From positions 134,172 to 176,245 of the forward strand of contig PKVY01000081.1 in assembly GCA_003131625.1 (NCBI GenBank): a stretch of 42,074 nucleotides of DNA. Reading direction: 5' to 3'. The notes under the pieces are model-generated. The model was not told the origin of the DNA and did not search any database. It worked only from the letters and a program-made list of their open reading frames with translations. Position 1 is the stretch's first letter; each line of letters begins with the position of its first letter. Shown piece by piece: positions 20,405 to 26,751 of this stretch. Made by a program: the position numbers and the translations under genes. This DNA comes from Acidobacterium sp. GTDB lineage: Bacteria > Acidobacteriota > Terriglobia > Terriglobales > Acidobacteriaceae.

Positions 20405-20725
20405 TCATTTCTTCTTCTCACTTTTCTTCTTTCGCACAAACACGTTAATTGTTTCTTCCGCGCCGTTGTCGATCTTCTCGGAAACAAATTCCACACCGAG
20501 ATATTCGATCAACGCATTAATCTTCGCCTTCGTCTCGTCGTAATCGCAATTGTTCATGTTGATTAAATTAGTTTGCATGAAATGAGTTATCTCCAACCCC
20601 TTATTTCTTTCCCACCAATTCTTAGCCTTGATGTGGGCAACGACCTGCTTCTCCCGATAGCAATTGTCGCCACAAAAGGGACAATATCGTTTGAGGTCAC
20701 ATTGCCACGGCCATTCTTCGTTCAT
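20405..20725 (-). CDS. Zinc-finger protein of early region
   Basis: The product (106 residues) starts MNEEWPWQCDLKRYCPFCGD at 20725; its ATG overlaps the upstream stop (ATGA), which decides the start over the longer frame to 20833. Cys9, CPFC (15-18), Cys21 and a following HI suggest a zinc knuckle. The C-terminal half is alpha/beta with a Lys-rich tail (VRKKKSEKKK). It is coupled to a winged-helix protein. Likely nucleic-acid-binding. Confidence 0.68.
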   Translation of the reverse strand: MNEEWPWQCDLKRYCPFCGDNCYREKQVVAHIKAKNWWERNKGLEITHFMQTNLINMNNCDYDETKAKINALIEYLGVEFVSEKIDNGAEETINVFVRKKKSEKKK

Positions 20726-21042
20726 ATTCCAAGTGAATTGCTTTGTTCGACCTTTGGCTTCTCTGCAAACGCTTCTGGCAGCACCGGATACTTCGCCTTC
20801 CACGCGTGGGCTGTGCTTCCCGTCACCCTGCACGTCCGCTTGCCGGCGTCGAGGATCAGTCCCATCTTCCGGAGCTCAAGGCAGCGCGGCGTGATCCTGT
20901 TCACCGGCCAGTTTAAGCGCGCGGCAAGCTCGGCGTTCGTCGCATCCGGAAATAGCCGGAGCGCATCGAGCACTTCTTTCTGCTTCTTACCGAGGTTCTG
21001 TGTGGCCCGGGCGTAGGCCCAGAGGGAGGTCTCTTGTTGCAT
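20722..21042 (-). CDS. Winged-helix DNA-binding protein
   Basis: From ATG 21042 the protein has 106 residues: MQQETSLWAYARATQNL, then a helix-turn-helix KEVLDALRLFPDATNAELAA...RLNWPVNRITPRCLELRKMG, followed by a wing LILDAGKRTCRVTGS. This is the MarR/DprA-C-like winged-helix pattern used in phages as a small regulator. The 300 bp upstream are intergenic and probably contain its promoter. It could be the regulator of the early region. Confidence 0.75.
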   Translation of the reverse strand: MQQETSLWAYARATQNLGKKQKEVLDALRLFPDATNAELAARLNWPVNRITPRCLELRKMGLILDAGKRTCRVTGSTAHAWKAKYPVLPEAFAEKPKVEQSNSLGI

Positions 21043-21340
21043 TGAATCGTTGATTGAGTTTTCGCTAGTCCAATCTTGGTTTAAGAGCTGAGGAAAAGTG
21101 CACCACAAATGTAACTATACGGATGCGGGTGAATCGCGCTAAAGTATTGATTCCACGACGCATCGGAGGATTTGTCACCCGTTTCGTACCTCCTTATCCA
21201 CTGATTTCTTGTTGCGCGCACTTGCATCGTGTTCTGGGCACGCCTACAGTTTTTGTATCCCCTTTACAAACCAAGTGATTGATCTTAAGCAAAAGTGGGT
21301 ATTTACCCATAGCTGCTTATGACGTTCATTTGGGGGTCAC
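21043..21340. other. 298-bp intergenic region between divergent genes
   Basis: The gap lies between the winged-helix gene (left) and a small membrane gene (right). It is more A/T-rich than its surroundings, with TTTACAAACCAAGTG near 21260 and a small hairpin TGGGT-ATTT-ACCCA at about 21296-21309. TTGATC and TATTTA at about 21280-21305 are 15 bp apart, short for a promoter. I see no gene and no convincing operator. Confidence 0.4.
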
Positions 21341-21493
21341 ATGGGGTCGCCCGATTTCAGCCACTTCCTTTTCCTCGTGCGCTTCTACGTCTTCGAAGTG
21401 TGCGAGACGTTGCTCTTTATCGCGTTTTTGATCGCGCTGATGTGGCATACCATCCGCCGCATTATCCAGTTTGGACGCGGCGGAAAGGAGTGA
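21341..21493 (+). CDS. 50-residue membrane mini-protein
   Basis: The ORF begins MGSPDFSHFLFLVRFYVFE and continues VCETLLFIAFLIALMWHTIRRI, ending QFGRGGKE. One long hydrophobic helix (about 23-40) with basic flank on the C-side gives an N-out or N-in single span. GGGGGT 4 bp before ATG may be the ribosome site. It lies alone on the plus strand. A holin/antiholin or exclusion peptide is possible. Confidence 0.55.
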   Translation: MGSPDFSHFLFLVRFYVFEVCETLLFIAFLIALMWHTIRRIIQFGRGGKE

Positions 21494-21578
21494 GAACCGC
21501 GGGGAGGGCCTTCCATAGGTATTGCACCTACCTCTCTTTTGCCCCGTGCTTATGGGAGAGGAGACCCTTGAGTGGTTG

Positions 21579-21869
21579 TCAATTGGACTTCCGATACCAC
21601 GGCTTTGCGACTATCTCGTAGTGGTGGACAATGTCGTTCTTCGTGAACTGGCTGAGCTCGCCCCACATCTCCTCCGCGTGCCGGCAACGCTTTCGTTGGA
21701 ACGTGGCCATGGGGCAGGTGCACGTGATGTTCGGGTTCATCATCGACCCGCCCCAGTAGATCGTCGTCGTATACACGACAGACTGGTCCCTTTTAGAAGG
21801 GTAGATCGTCGATCGAAATATCCTCTCCCCCTCCCAGGCTTGGACGATCTCCTTCACCATCTTGCTCAT
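21579..21869 (-). CDS. SWIM zinc-finger protein
   Basis: From ATG 21869 the protein has 96 residues with the SWIM signature: C50-x-C52-x9-C62-x-H64 (ITCTCPMATF, then KRCRHAEEM). SWIM fingers bind DNA or proteins and occur in SWI2/SNF2 helicases and recombination mediators. The preceding part is a short beta segment (SVVYTTTIYWGG). It overlaps the SSB-like gene by 77 bp in another frame; a shorter start at the second Met (21860) is possible. A stand-alone SWIM protein next to an SSB suggests a recombination-mediator role. Confidence 0.72.
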   Translation of the reverse strand: MSKMVKEIVQAWEGERIFRSTIYPSKRDQSVVYTTTIYWGGSMMNPNITCTCPMATFQRKRCRHAEEMWGELSQFTKNDIVHHYEIVAKPWYRKSN

Positions 21870-22308
21870 CGAGTTGTATGGTCGGGATGTGTTCCGCCGA
21901 CGCTTGGACTGCGACCTTTGAAATGCGCTTGCCATATTTGCCGTTCTTCAACTTGAACGCCTCCACATAGAACTCCTCTCCGATCTCGATGTCCTCTAGG
22001 TCCTCAATGAGGTAATACAAATTGCCGTCCTCATTCTTAATCGGCATGTTCCACAGCTTCTCAACGCCGTTGTCGGTGATGACCATTTGGAGCTCTTCCT
22101 GCTCGGCGCCGTTGAAACTCTTCCCCTTCCCAATCTTTTGGGAGACGATCTTCACACGGTGCTGTCCGTTCGGGACTTCGACATCGATCATCTGTCCGCC
22201 GCCGGCGTCGATCTTCTTCTTATCCGTAACGCTGAAGAACTGATTCTTATCCGCAATTGCGCCTTTCTCGCGCGCCTTATCCGCAAGCTGCTTTGCTAAT
22301 GTGCTCAT
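21793..22308 (-). CDS. SSB-like replication/recombination protein
   Basis: This 171-residue protein has a beta-rich core (IDVEVPNGQHRVKIVSQKIG, EELQMVITDNGVEKLWNM, GEEFYVEAFKLKNGKYGK) and ends DISIDDLPF. The acidic DDLPF tip mimics the DDIPF tail through which SSB recruits partner proteins. It is not the standard SSB sequence; phage single-strand binders of this type are known with an OB-like fold. The leader TTATTCAAAC before ATG lacks a Shine-Dalgarno sequence. It sits in the early operon with the coiled-coil gene. Confidence 0.7.
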   Translation of the reverse strand: MSTLAKQLADKAREKGAIADKNQFFSVTDKKKIDAGGGQMIDVEVPNGQHRVKIVSQKIGKGKSFNGAEQEELQMVITDNGVEKLWNMPIKNEDGNLYYLIEDLEDIEIGEEFYVEAFKLKNGKYGKRISKVAVQASAEHIPTIQLDEQDGEGDRPSLGGGEDISIDDLPF

Positions 22309-22340
22309 GTTTGAATAAATAATTTTGTTTATTTACTGCT

Positions 22341-23213
22341 CTACGCTGCCTGCAATTCGCTCACAATTTCGTCCACGAGCTTCCGCACCTTCGCGACCTT
22401 TGCCTGCGCCTTTTTGCCAGTTACCACTGGGAACGGGATTGCCATGAACGTACCGGAAAAAGCGCGGAGCTTCTCTGTGTCTGGACGCTCCGCCTCGATC
22501 CGCTCCGCTTCCGTCTTTGCGGCTATTTCCGCGGCGATGCGTTCGTCCTCCTTGCGCTTGGCATCGATCTCCGCCTGAATGCGGGCATCTTCAGCGGCCT
22601 TGCGCGCGGCTTCCTCAACCTCCGCCTTATGGCGCGCCTCGCGCTCGGCATCCAACTTCTGCTGTTCGATCGCTTTCTTTTCCGCCTCGATCCGCTCCTG
22701 CTCAGCCTTCTGCTGCCGGTCCCGCTCTTCTTGCTCAAGCCGCTGCTTCTCCAATTTCGCGGCCATGAGCGTATTCAATACTTCCGCAAATGCCGCATCG
22801 TCGAGGGTGAGCAATTCCGCGTCGCCGATCTCCGCGCCGATCTCCGCTAGCTTGGACTTTCGGTCCGGGAGTTTTTCGCGCTGTTCTGTTTCGAACTTGA
22901 TGCGAGCCTTCTCATCGTCGATCTTCATCTGCTCGGCCATGAGGTGGTCCTCGACTTCCAAGATCGCCTGCGTGATGCGCTTCGCTTCGGCATCCACGGC
23001 TCGACCGTATTCGAGGCTATGGGCCTTGAGCTCTACCCGGCGTTTCTCGACGTTCACCCGCTCGCCTTTGATGAAAAGCCGTGCCTCCCGCACTTTTTCG
23101 TAACCCTCCAAATCATCCAGCCCCTTGACGGTGAGTGGAAGGAACTCCTTGCGGTACGATTCGAGCGCCGCATCCGTCACGCTGTATTTGACCAAATCAT
23201 TTATGTCTTCCAT
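22341..23213 (-). CDS. Long coiled-coil early protein
   Basis: The protein has 290 residues: a helical N-domain (1-110, with DLEGYEKVREARLFIKGERVNVEK), a middle (LPDRKSKLAEIGAEIGDAELLTL), a long Glu/Arg/Ala coiled coil (150-240) and a C-domain with AIPFPVVTGKKAQ. The VKGLDDLEGYEKVREAR... RVNVEKRRVELK start resembles phage proteins encoded next to recombinase or SSB genes. It lies 32 bp upstream of the SSB-like gene in the same operon, so a role in DNA replication or recombination is inferred. Confidence 0.68.
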   Translation of the reverse strand: MEDINDLVKYSVTDAALESYRKEFLPLTVKGLDDLEGYEKVREARLFIKGERVNVEKRRVELKAHSLEYGRAVDAEAKRITQAILEVEDHLMAEQMKIDDEKARIKFETEQREKLPDRKSKLAEIGAEIGDAELLTLDDAAFAEVLNTLMAAKLEKQRLEQEERDRQQKAEQERIEAEKKAIEQQKLDAEREARHKAEVEEAARKAAEDARIQAEIDAKRKEDERIAAEIAAKTEAERIEAERPDTEKLRAFSGTFMAIPFPVVTGKKAQAKVAKVRKLVDEIVSELQAA

Positions 23214-23221
23214 TTTTGTGA

Positions 23222-23461
23222 TTAGTTGTTTTGTTCTGCATATCGCCTCTCCTGCGCTTGGACCGTTTGAGCATTTGAACGCACGACTTCACTGATTTCC
23301 TGCCCCGGCGCGTTCTCACTGTTCCACCTCGGGCGGTGGCGCTTGTACCCGAATCGTTCCTCCACCAATATCTCTTCACGCCGCTGCTCCTTCACCCAAT
23401 CCTCCTTCGCTTCCCGCTTCGCAGATGCCCGATTCGCAGCCTTGATTTCCTCGTTAGTCAT
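23222..23461 (-). CDS. Small charged helical protein
   Basis: This 79-residue protein is Glu/Arg/Lys/Ala-rich and helical (MTNEEIKAANRASAKREAKE, VKEQRREEILVEERFGYKR), with a Gln/Asn-rich end. It has no Cys. It sits 8 bp before the coiled-coil gene and overlaps the preceding finger gene by 8 bp, so it is an operon member. Function unknown. Confidence 0.55.
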   Translation of the reverse strand: MTNEEIKAANRASAKREAKEDWVKEQRREEILVEERFGYKRHRPRWNSENAPGQEISEVVRSNAQTVQAQERRYAEQNN

Positions 23462-23663
23462 ATGCTTCTTGTTCTTCCGCCGAGGCGACCAACCCTCGTC
23501 TTGAAAAGTAATTTCCTGCTTCCGCCATCGCTTCGTTGATGCAGGCTCCGCACATGCCGGCGCGGGACTCGAAGTCCTCCTTCATGACGACGTGCGCTCC
23601 TTGCGGGCACCAGACGAAGTCGTCCTGTCCGCCCAATACCGATTCGATGATGTTGTTTGCCAT
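23454..23663 (-). CDS. Zinc-finger small protein
   Basis: The product has 69 residues: DDFVWCPQGAHVVMKEDFESRAGMCGACINEAM. Cys19 with CGAC (37-40) gives three Cys plus His; metal binding is probable. The leader ACAACCACATCC before ATG is A/C-rich without Shine-Dalgarno sequence. It belongs to the early operon. Similar one-finger proteins are common in phage early regions, with unknown roles. Confidence 0.58.
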   Translation of the reverse strand: MANNIIESVLGGQDDFVWCPQGAHVVMKEDFESRAGMCGACINEAMAEAGNYFSRRGLVASAEEQEAYD

Positions 23664-23674
23664 GGATGTGGTTG

Positions 23675-23860
23675 TTAGAGTGCTTCTTGCTCACCACACC
23701 AACACGTTCGCGACCACTCATCGCAATCGACAAATTGATGGACGTGGGTCTTTATCCCGTGCTTCGACTGAAAATCGATATGCTCGCGATAAATCGACTG
23801 ATTGCTGAAATGTGTCTCTTGGCACTTTACGCAACCGTATTCTTGCAATGTTTCTGGCAT
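23675..23860 (-). CDS. Zinc-finger small protein, C2H2-like
   Basis: From ATG 23860 (leader CATCAAACCAATCC, no Shine-Dalgarno) the protein has 61 residues: GCVKCQETHFSNQSIYREHIDF, then KTHVHQF and SRTCWCG. CVKC with later His residues resembles a C2H2 finger, and CWC adds a second pair. A long upstream extension in this frame (to 24253) is Arg/His/Ser-rich and looks like a shadow. The ATPase/early operon continues to its left. Confidence 0.6.
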   Translation of the reverse strand: MPETLQEYGCVKCQETHFSNQSIYREHIDFQSKHGIKTHVHQFVDCDEWSRTCWCGEQEAL

Positions 23861-23894
23861 GGATTGGTTTGATGGATTAATTTGTTGTTCTGAA

Positions 23895-23972
23895 ATTCGG
23901 CAGGGTGCGAGCGAACCGTTCCTGATTGCTCGCCCAAGTTCCGAGAATGACTCGTTTTCTGCCCTGCCGAAT
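23895..23972. repeat. Nested inverted repeat between early genes
   Basis: ATTCGGCAGGG (23895-23905) pairs with CCCTGCCGAAT (23962-23972) over 11 bp, and inside it GCGAGC pairs with GCTCGC. GAACCGTTC also occurs twice (inside the structure and just after it). The element fills the 120-bp gap between two small minus-strand genes. It could be a terminator without a T-run, an RNA processing site, or a small non-coding RNA. Confidence 0.55.
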
Positions 23973-23982
23973 GGAACCGTTC

Positions 23983-24141
23983 TTAGAACGCGCCGATTGA
24001 CGCGAGCCACAAGAGAAGAAGAACGATGCCGACGATGGCTGCTGCTGCCACTATGTCCTCGGCAAGCGTCTTCCACCTCGATTGCTTCGGCCGGACGAAG
24101 TATCCGATCTCGGAGCTGATGAGTTCTGTTTCGATATTCAT
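23983..24141 (-). CDS. 52-residue membrane mini-protein
   Basis: The product starts MNIETELISSEIGYFVRPKQ and ends with one hydrophobic helix, VAAAAIVGIVLLLLWLASIG. The leader CAACAAATCC before ATG is A/C-rich. A longer in-frame version (MIKAWLIGGSG...) has a better-defined upstream limit but no supporting feature. A C-terminal anchor is clear; the function is not. Confidence 0.5.
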   Translation of the reverse strand: MNIETELISSEIGYFVRPKQSRWKTLAEDIVAAAAIVGIVLLLLWLASIGAF

Positions 24142-24364
24142 GGATTTGTTGCTGGTTGGTTTCGACCTTTGACATGGGACAGGCGGCGGAGGGGTGGTTC
24201 CCTTGCGTCGGAGGATCAGGGTGGGTGATCGCCCCGAACCGCCTATCAACCATGCCTTAATCATCCCATACCGGCGCGGTATTGCAAGGGAGGGGGCTGG
24301 GGATAGCAAAATGCCGACACGTGCGGGATAATCGGTCAAGCACCGATCAGGAACGGAGATTGGT

Positions 24365-25030
24365 TTGGAAACAACGCGGACGACAAAAGCGTGGACCCCC
24401 AAGTCGATTATGCTATTCCGGGAAGACTTGGAAGAGATCGTGAAAATCTTCCGGACAGCCGCCCCTGACTCCGTCGTTTCGATTGAGGATGAGGAAACCC
24501 AATATCCGTCCTTCGATGAAGTGCTTGTGCACAAGGGACCGGCGATCGCCGACCTGCGGCTGATCAACGCCACTGTCGGGATCAAGCTACAGCTTCGACG
24601 CTTGCCAACTGCGACCAGTACCACAACACTTGCGACAACAAAGATCAGTGACGAGGCTGACCTGACATTCTATCGAGCTAAAGAGTTCCTTGAAGGAAGG
24701 CGGAGGCCTTCTCAATTCTGGCTGGGAACCGTGCTGCCGGCTCTGTGTATATCGATAATTCCATTATGTAGTTTCATAATGTATCTTCATCGCCGGGATG
24801 CGCCTCCCTATCCGCTGTCGTTCGTGCTTTTGGCATTTGTATTTGCTCTAGCGATCAGCGGTCTCCTCATGGGCCCTCTGTTCAAATATTCAACCGCCTA
24901 TCTGGTCACGTTGAAGCGGGAGCGAGAGGACGCGTCGTTTTTTAAGAGGAATAAGGACCGCTTCCTGATGTCATTGTTGTTCTTCGTGTTGGGCATTGTA
25001 GTGACTCTCATCCTGCAATACTTCAAATAG
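24365..25030 (+). CDS. Multi-pass membrane cargo protein
   Basis: This 221-residue plus-strand protein has an N-terminal soluble domain (1-105; IMLFREDLEEIVKIFRT, DLRLINATVGIKLQLRRL) and then three or four membrane helices (WLGTVLPALCISIIPLCSFIMY, LSFVLLAFVFALAISGLLMG, LMSLLFFVLGIVVTLILQY). The start is TTG at 24365 with GGAG upstream; an ATG at residue 16 is an alternative. It is alone between minus-strand and plus-strand early genes. No family recognised; a membrane effector or exclusion protein would fit. Confidence 0.65.
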   Translation: METTRTTKAWTPKSIMLFREDLEEIVKIFRTAAPDSVVSIEDEETQYPSFDEVLVHKGPAIADLRLINATVGIKLQLRRLPTATSTTTLATTKISDEADLTFYRAKEFLEGRRRPSQFWLGTVLPALCISIIPLCSFIMYLHRRDAPPYPLSFVLLAFVFALAISGLLMGPLFKYSTAYLVTLKREREDASFFKRNKDRFLMSLLFFVLGIVVTLILQYFK

Positions 25031-25117
25031 ATCGTTTCCATCCCGCTATTTCCCCACCTTGCGCTTTCCTGTCAGTTTCCTACGCTTAAGGGAGCTGCTT
25101 GAAAGGACAGCTATCTC

Positions 25118-25342
25118 ATGGCTGGAAGAAAGCCTGATTACCGGGTGATGTTCGTGGAAGACAACGGGAAGGGCAGGAAAACCTATTTTCGCGTAGGCGG
25201 CGCTTGGAAGAACAAAAGCGACGGCGGCGCGGAGAGCGTGGGGATCGAGATCAATATCGGCCTCCCGCTGGTCCTCGCCCCTCACACCAAACTGGTCTTG
25301 TTCGAGAACGCAGACGAGCAGGACGCCGAACCGCAGACCTAA
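25118..25342 (+). CDS. 74-residue beta-rich protein before primase gene
   Basis: The protein begins MAGRKPDYRVMFVEDNGKGR and has beta strands KTYFRVGGAWKNKS and IEINIGLPLVLAPHTKLVLF. An AAGG lies upstream of ATG. The pattern recalls small phage proteins of the DUF736-like type but is not a clear member. It is followed at once by a strong hairpin-T terminator and then the CHC2 protein gene, so the two may be differentially expressed. Confidence 0.65.
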   Translation: MAGRKPDYRVMFVEDNGKGRKTYFRVGGAWKNKSDGGAESVGIEINIGLPLVLAPHTKLVLFENADEQDAEPQT

Positions 25343-25369
25343 AGGGGATGGAAGTCCATCCCCTTTTCC
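25341..25369 (+). terminator. Rho-independent terminator
   Basis: AAAGGGGATGG (25341-25351) pairs with CCATCCCCTTT (25356-25366) around AAGT, followed by TTCC. It includes the stop codon of the preceding gene. Its place 16 bp before the next start suggests attenuation of the primase-type gene. Confidence 0.8.
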
Positions 25370-25384
25370 ATGAAGGGAGGAGTC

Positions 25385-25963
25385 GTGCTCGACTTCGCGG
25401 CGCTCAAAAAGATCCCGCTCACAAGCGTCTGCGCGCGTTATGGTATCGCGCTCACGTTCGGCGGCAAATACGCAAAGGCAAAGTGTCCCCTCCCCACACA
25501 CAAGGCGGGGGACAAGGACAAGAACTTCAACATCAACCTCGAAGGAAATTACTGGAAGTGCTGGTCGGAAAGCTGCAACGAGAAGGCCGGCGCCAAAGGT
25601 GGGGATGTCATCAACTTCGTCGCGGTCATGGACGGATGCTCTCAGCACGAAGCGGCAAAGAAGCTCGCCGGGTGGTTTCCCCTGACAGAAAAACCCGCCC
25701 CTCATATCGAGAAGCGGGCTCCTGAGAAGTCCCCAAAAGGACCTCAAAAGGACTCTTCAGACCATACCAGTCCGGGCGATAGCGTCAAGGGCTACATGCA
25801 GGACGTGGACGCGTGGTTCGAACAGCTTGTCGCGCCGCGCGAAGGTGAAGAAGACGACGTTTATTGGAAACGCATCAGGAACGGGGTTAAATCCCGCCTG
25901 ATCGAATCATTCAAGAATGGGAAGCGACAAGCTCAAGGACTTCCTGTTCCACAAAATTCTTAG
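25385..25963 (+). CDS. CHC2 zinc-finger primase-type protein
   Basis: The start is GTG 25385 (VLDFAALKKIPLTSVCARYGI) because AAGGGAGGA lies 4 bp before it; an upstream ATG at 25370 overlaps that ribosome site. It has 192 residues. The N-terminal part is a DnaG-like CHC2 domain: Cys34, His39, then CWSESC (59-64) and GGDVINFV. Typical CHC2 has C-x2-H; here it is C-x4-H. The C-half is a linker and a helical tail, without the TOPRIM catalytic domain, so this is a primase fragment or a regulator that borrows the domain. It is followed by a terminator. Confidence 0.8.
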   Translation: MLDFAALKKIPLTSVCARYGIALTFGGKYAKAKCPLPTHKAGDKDKNFNINLEGNYWKCWSESCNEKAGAKGGDVINFVAVMDGCSQHEAAKKLAGWFPLTEKPAPHIEKRAPEKSPKGPQKDSSDHTSPGDSVKGYMQDVDAWFEQLVAPREGEEDDVYWKRIRNGVKSRLIESFKNGKRQAQGLPVPQNS

Positions 25964-26108
25964 GTTTTCTGCCCCGCCGTTTTCCGGTCGGGGCTTTTTC
26001 TTGCCCGTGCCCGAGCTGGGCGAGCTGTTCGTCGATGCGTCCGCGCTCGGCGGTGAGGATCTCGATAGCCTGCAGGCGAAGCTGTTCAGCCTGCTCGATT
26101 GCCGTCAT
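25911..26108 (-). CDS. Small coiled-coil protein with AT-hook-like motif
   Basis: This 65-residue protein has a helical N-half (MTAIEQAEQLRLQAIEILTAERGRIDEQLAQLGHG) split by a Lys/Arg motif GKRRGRKPK, an AT-hook core. GAAGGAG lies 5 bp before ATG, an exception to the Shine-Dalgarno-poor trend. It overlaps the end of the plus-strand primase-type gene by 53 bp and the terminator within it. Similar in plan to the coil plus basic protein at 13167-13373, so possibly a nucleoid-type DNA binder. Confidence 0.62.
   Translation of the reverse strand: MTAIEQAEQLRLQAIEILTAERGRIDEQLAQLGHGQEKAPTGKRRGRKPKNFVEQEVLELVASHS
25971..25999 (+). terminator. Rho-independent terminator after primase-type gene
   Basis: GCCCCG (25971-25976) pairs with CGGGGC (25989-25994), followed by TTTTT. 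It sits 8 bp after the plus-strand stop and inside the minus-strand AT-hook gene on the other strand. Confidence 0.72.
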
Positions 26109-26154
26109 GTGGTCTCCTTCGGTTGCGTGGCAGGGAAAAGGGTTAATTTATCTT

Positions 26155-26595
26155 CTAAATCGAGGACACCGATTTCAATAATTTCTCAGCGTCTTCGAGT
26201 GATGCGACCGTCAGCATAGCGAGTTTGGCGCTATCGAAGCGGGCGTCTATATCGTCTTCAGTGCCAAGGTCCTTGTCGAGACGTGCGGTGATGGTCTTCC
26301 TGAGAAGTTGTCCATTCTTGTAGTCGAGTACCACATCATCGTCGCTATCGAGATGAAATCCGAGCAGAGAGAGTTCCTCCTCTTGCTCCTTGATCTTCTC
26401 TCTACCGGCTCTGATCTGGTCCGCCAACTTCAATGCACCTTTCTTCTCCGCGAATTCCTCAACGATCGACTGTTCAAGTGCCTGACGCTTTTCACGAAGT
26501 TTGTTCTTCGCCTGAGAGCGAAGACTGTTGTAGTCGTTATTCAGCACGTCGGCAAGCTGCTTCCTATTCGCCAACGAAAATTGTGAACTGTTCAT
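26155..26595 (-). CDS. Helical phage early protein, unknown
   Basis: The product (146 residues) begins MNSSQFSLANRKQLADVLNN at 26595, chosen because the A/C-rich leader (CCTAAAATCC) is shared with neighbours; an upstream Met at 26688 is less likely. The body is coiled-coil (LREKRQALEQSIVEEFAEKKGALKLADQI) with a beta segment DSDDDVVLDYKNGQLLRKTI and a C-terminal helix. No family recognised. It precedes the AT-hook gene on the same strand. Confidence 0.6.
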   Translation of the reverse strand: MNSSQFSLANRKQLADVLNNDYNSLRSQAKNKLREKRQALEQSIVEEFAEKKGALKLADQIRAGREKIKEQEEELSLLGFHLDSDDDVVLDYKNGQLLRKTITARLDKDLGTEDDIDARFDSAKLAMLTVASLEDAEKLLKSVSSI

Positions 26596-26751
26596 GGATT
26601 TTAGGTTTAATTGGTGTCTTTCCCCTGCTTCCGCAACGATGATGCCGCGAATGTCCCTCCGCACGCGGTGGCTTATCGTGAGCATCATGGTTAAATTATG
26701 CGCGGGATTTGTCGAGCGCGAACAGAGATTATGAGCGGGTACGCACGCACG

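Noticed and set aside
22579-23103. 174-residue plus-strand ORF rich in Ser/Ala/Phe
   Set aside because: Mirror of the Glu/Arg coiled-coil gene on the minus strand.
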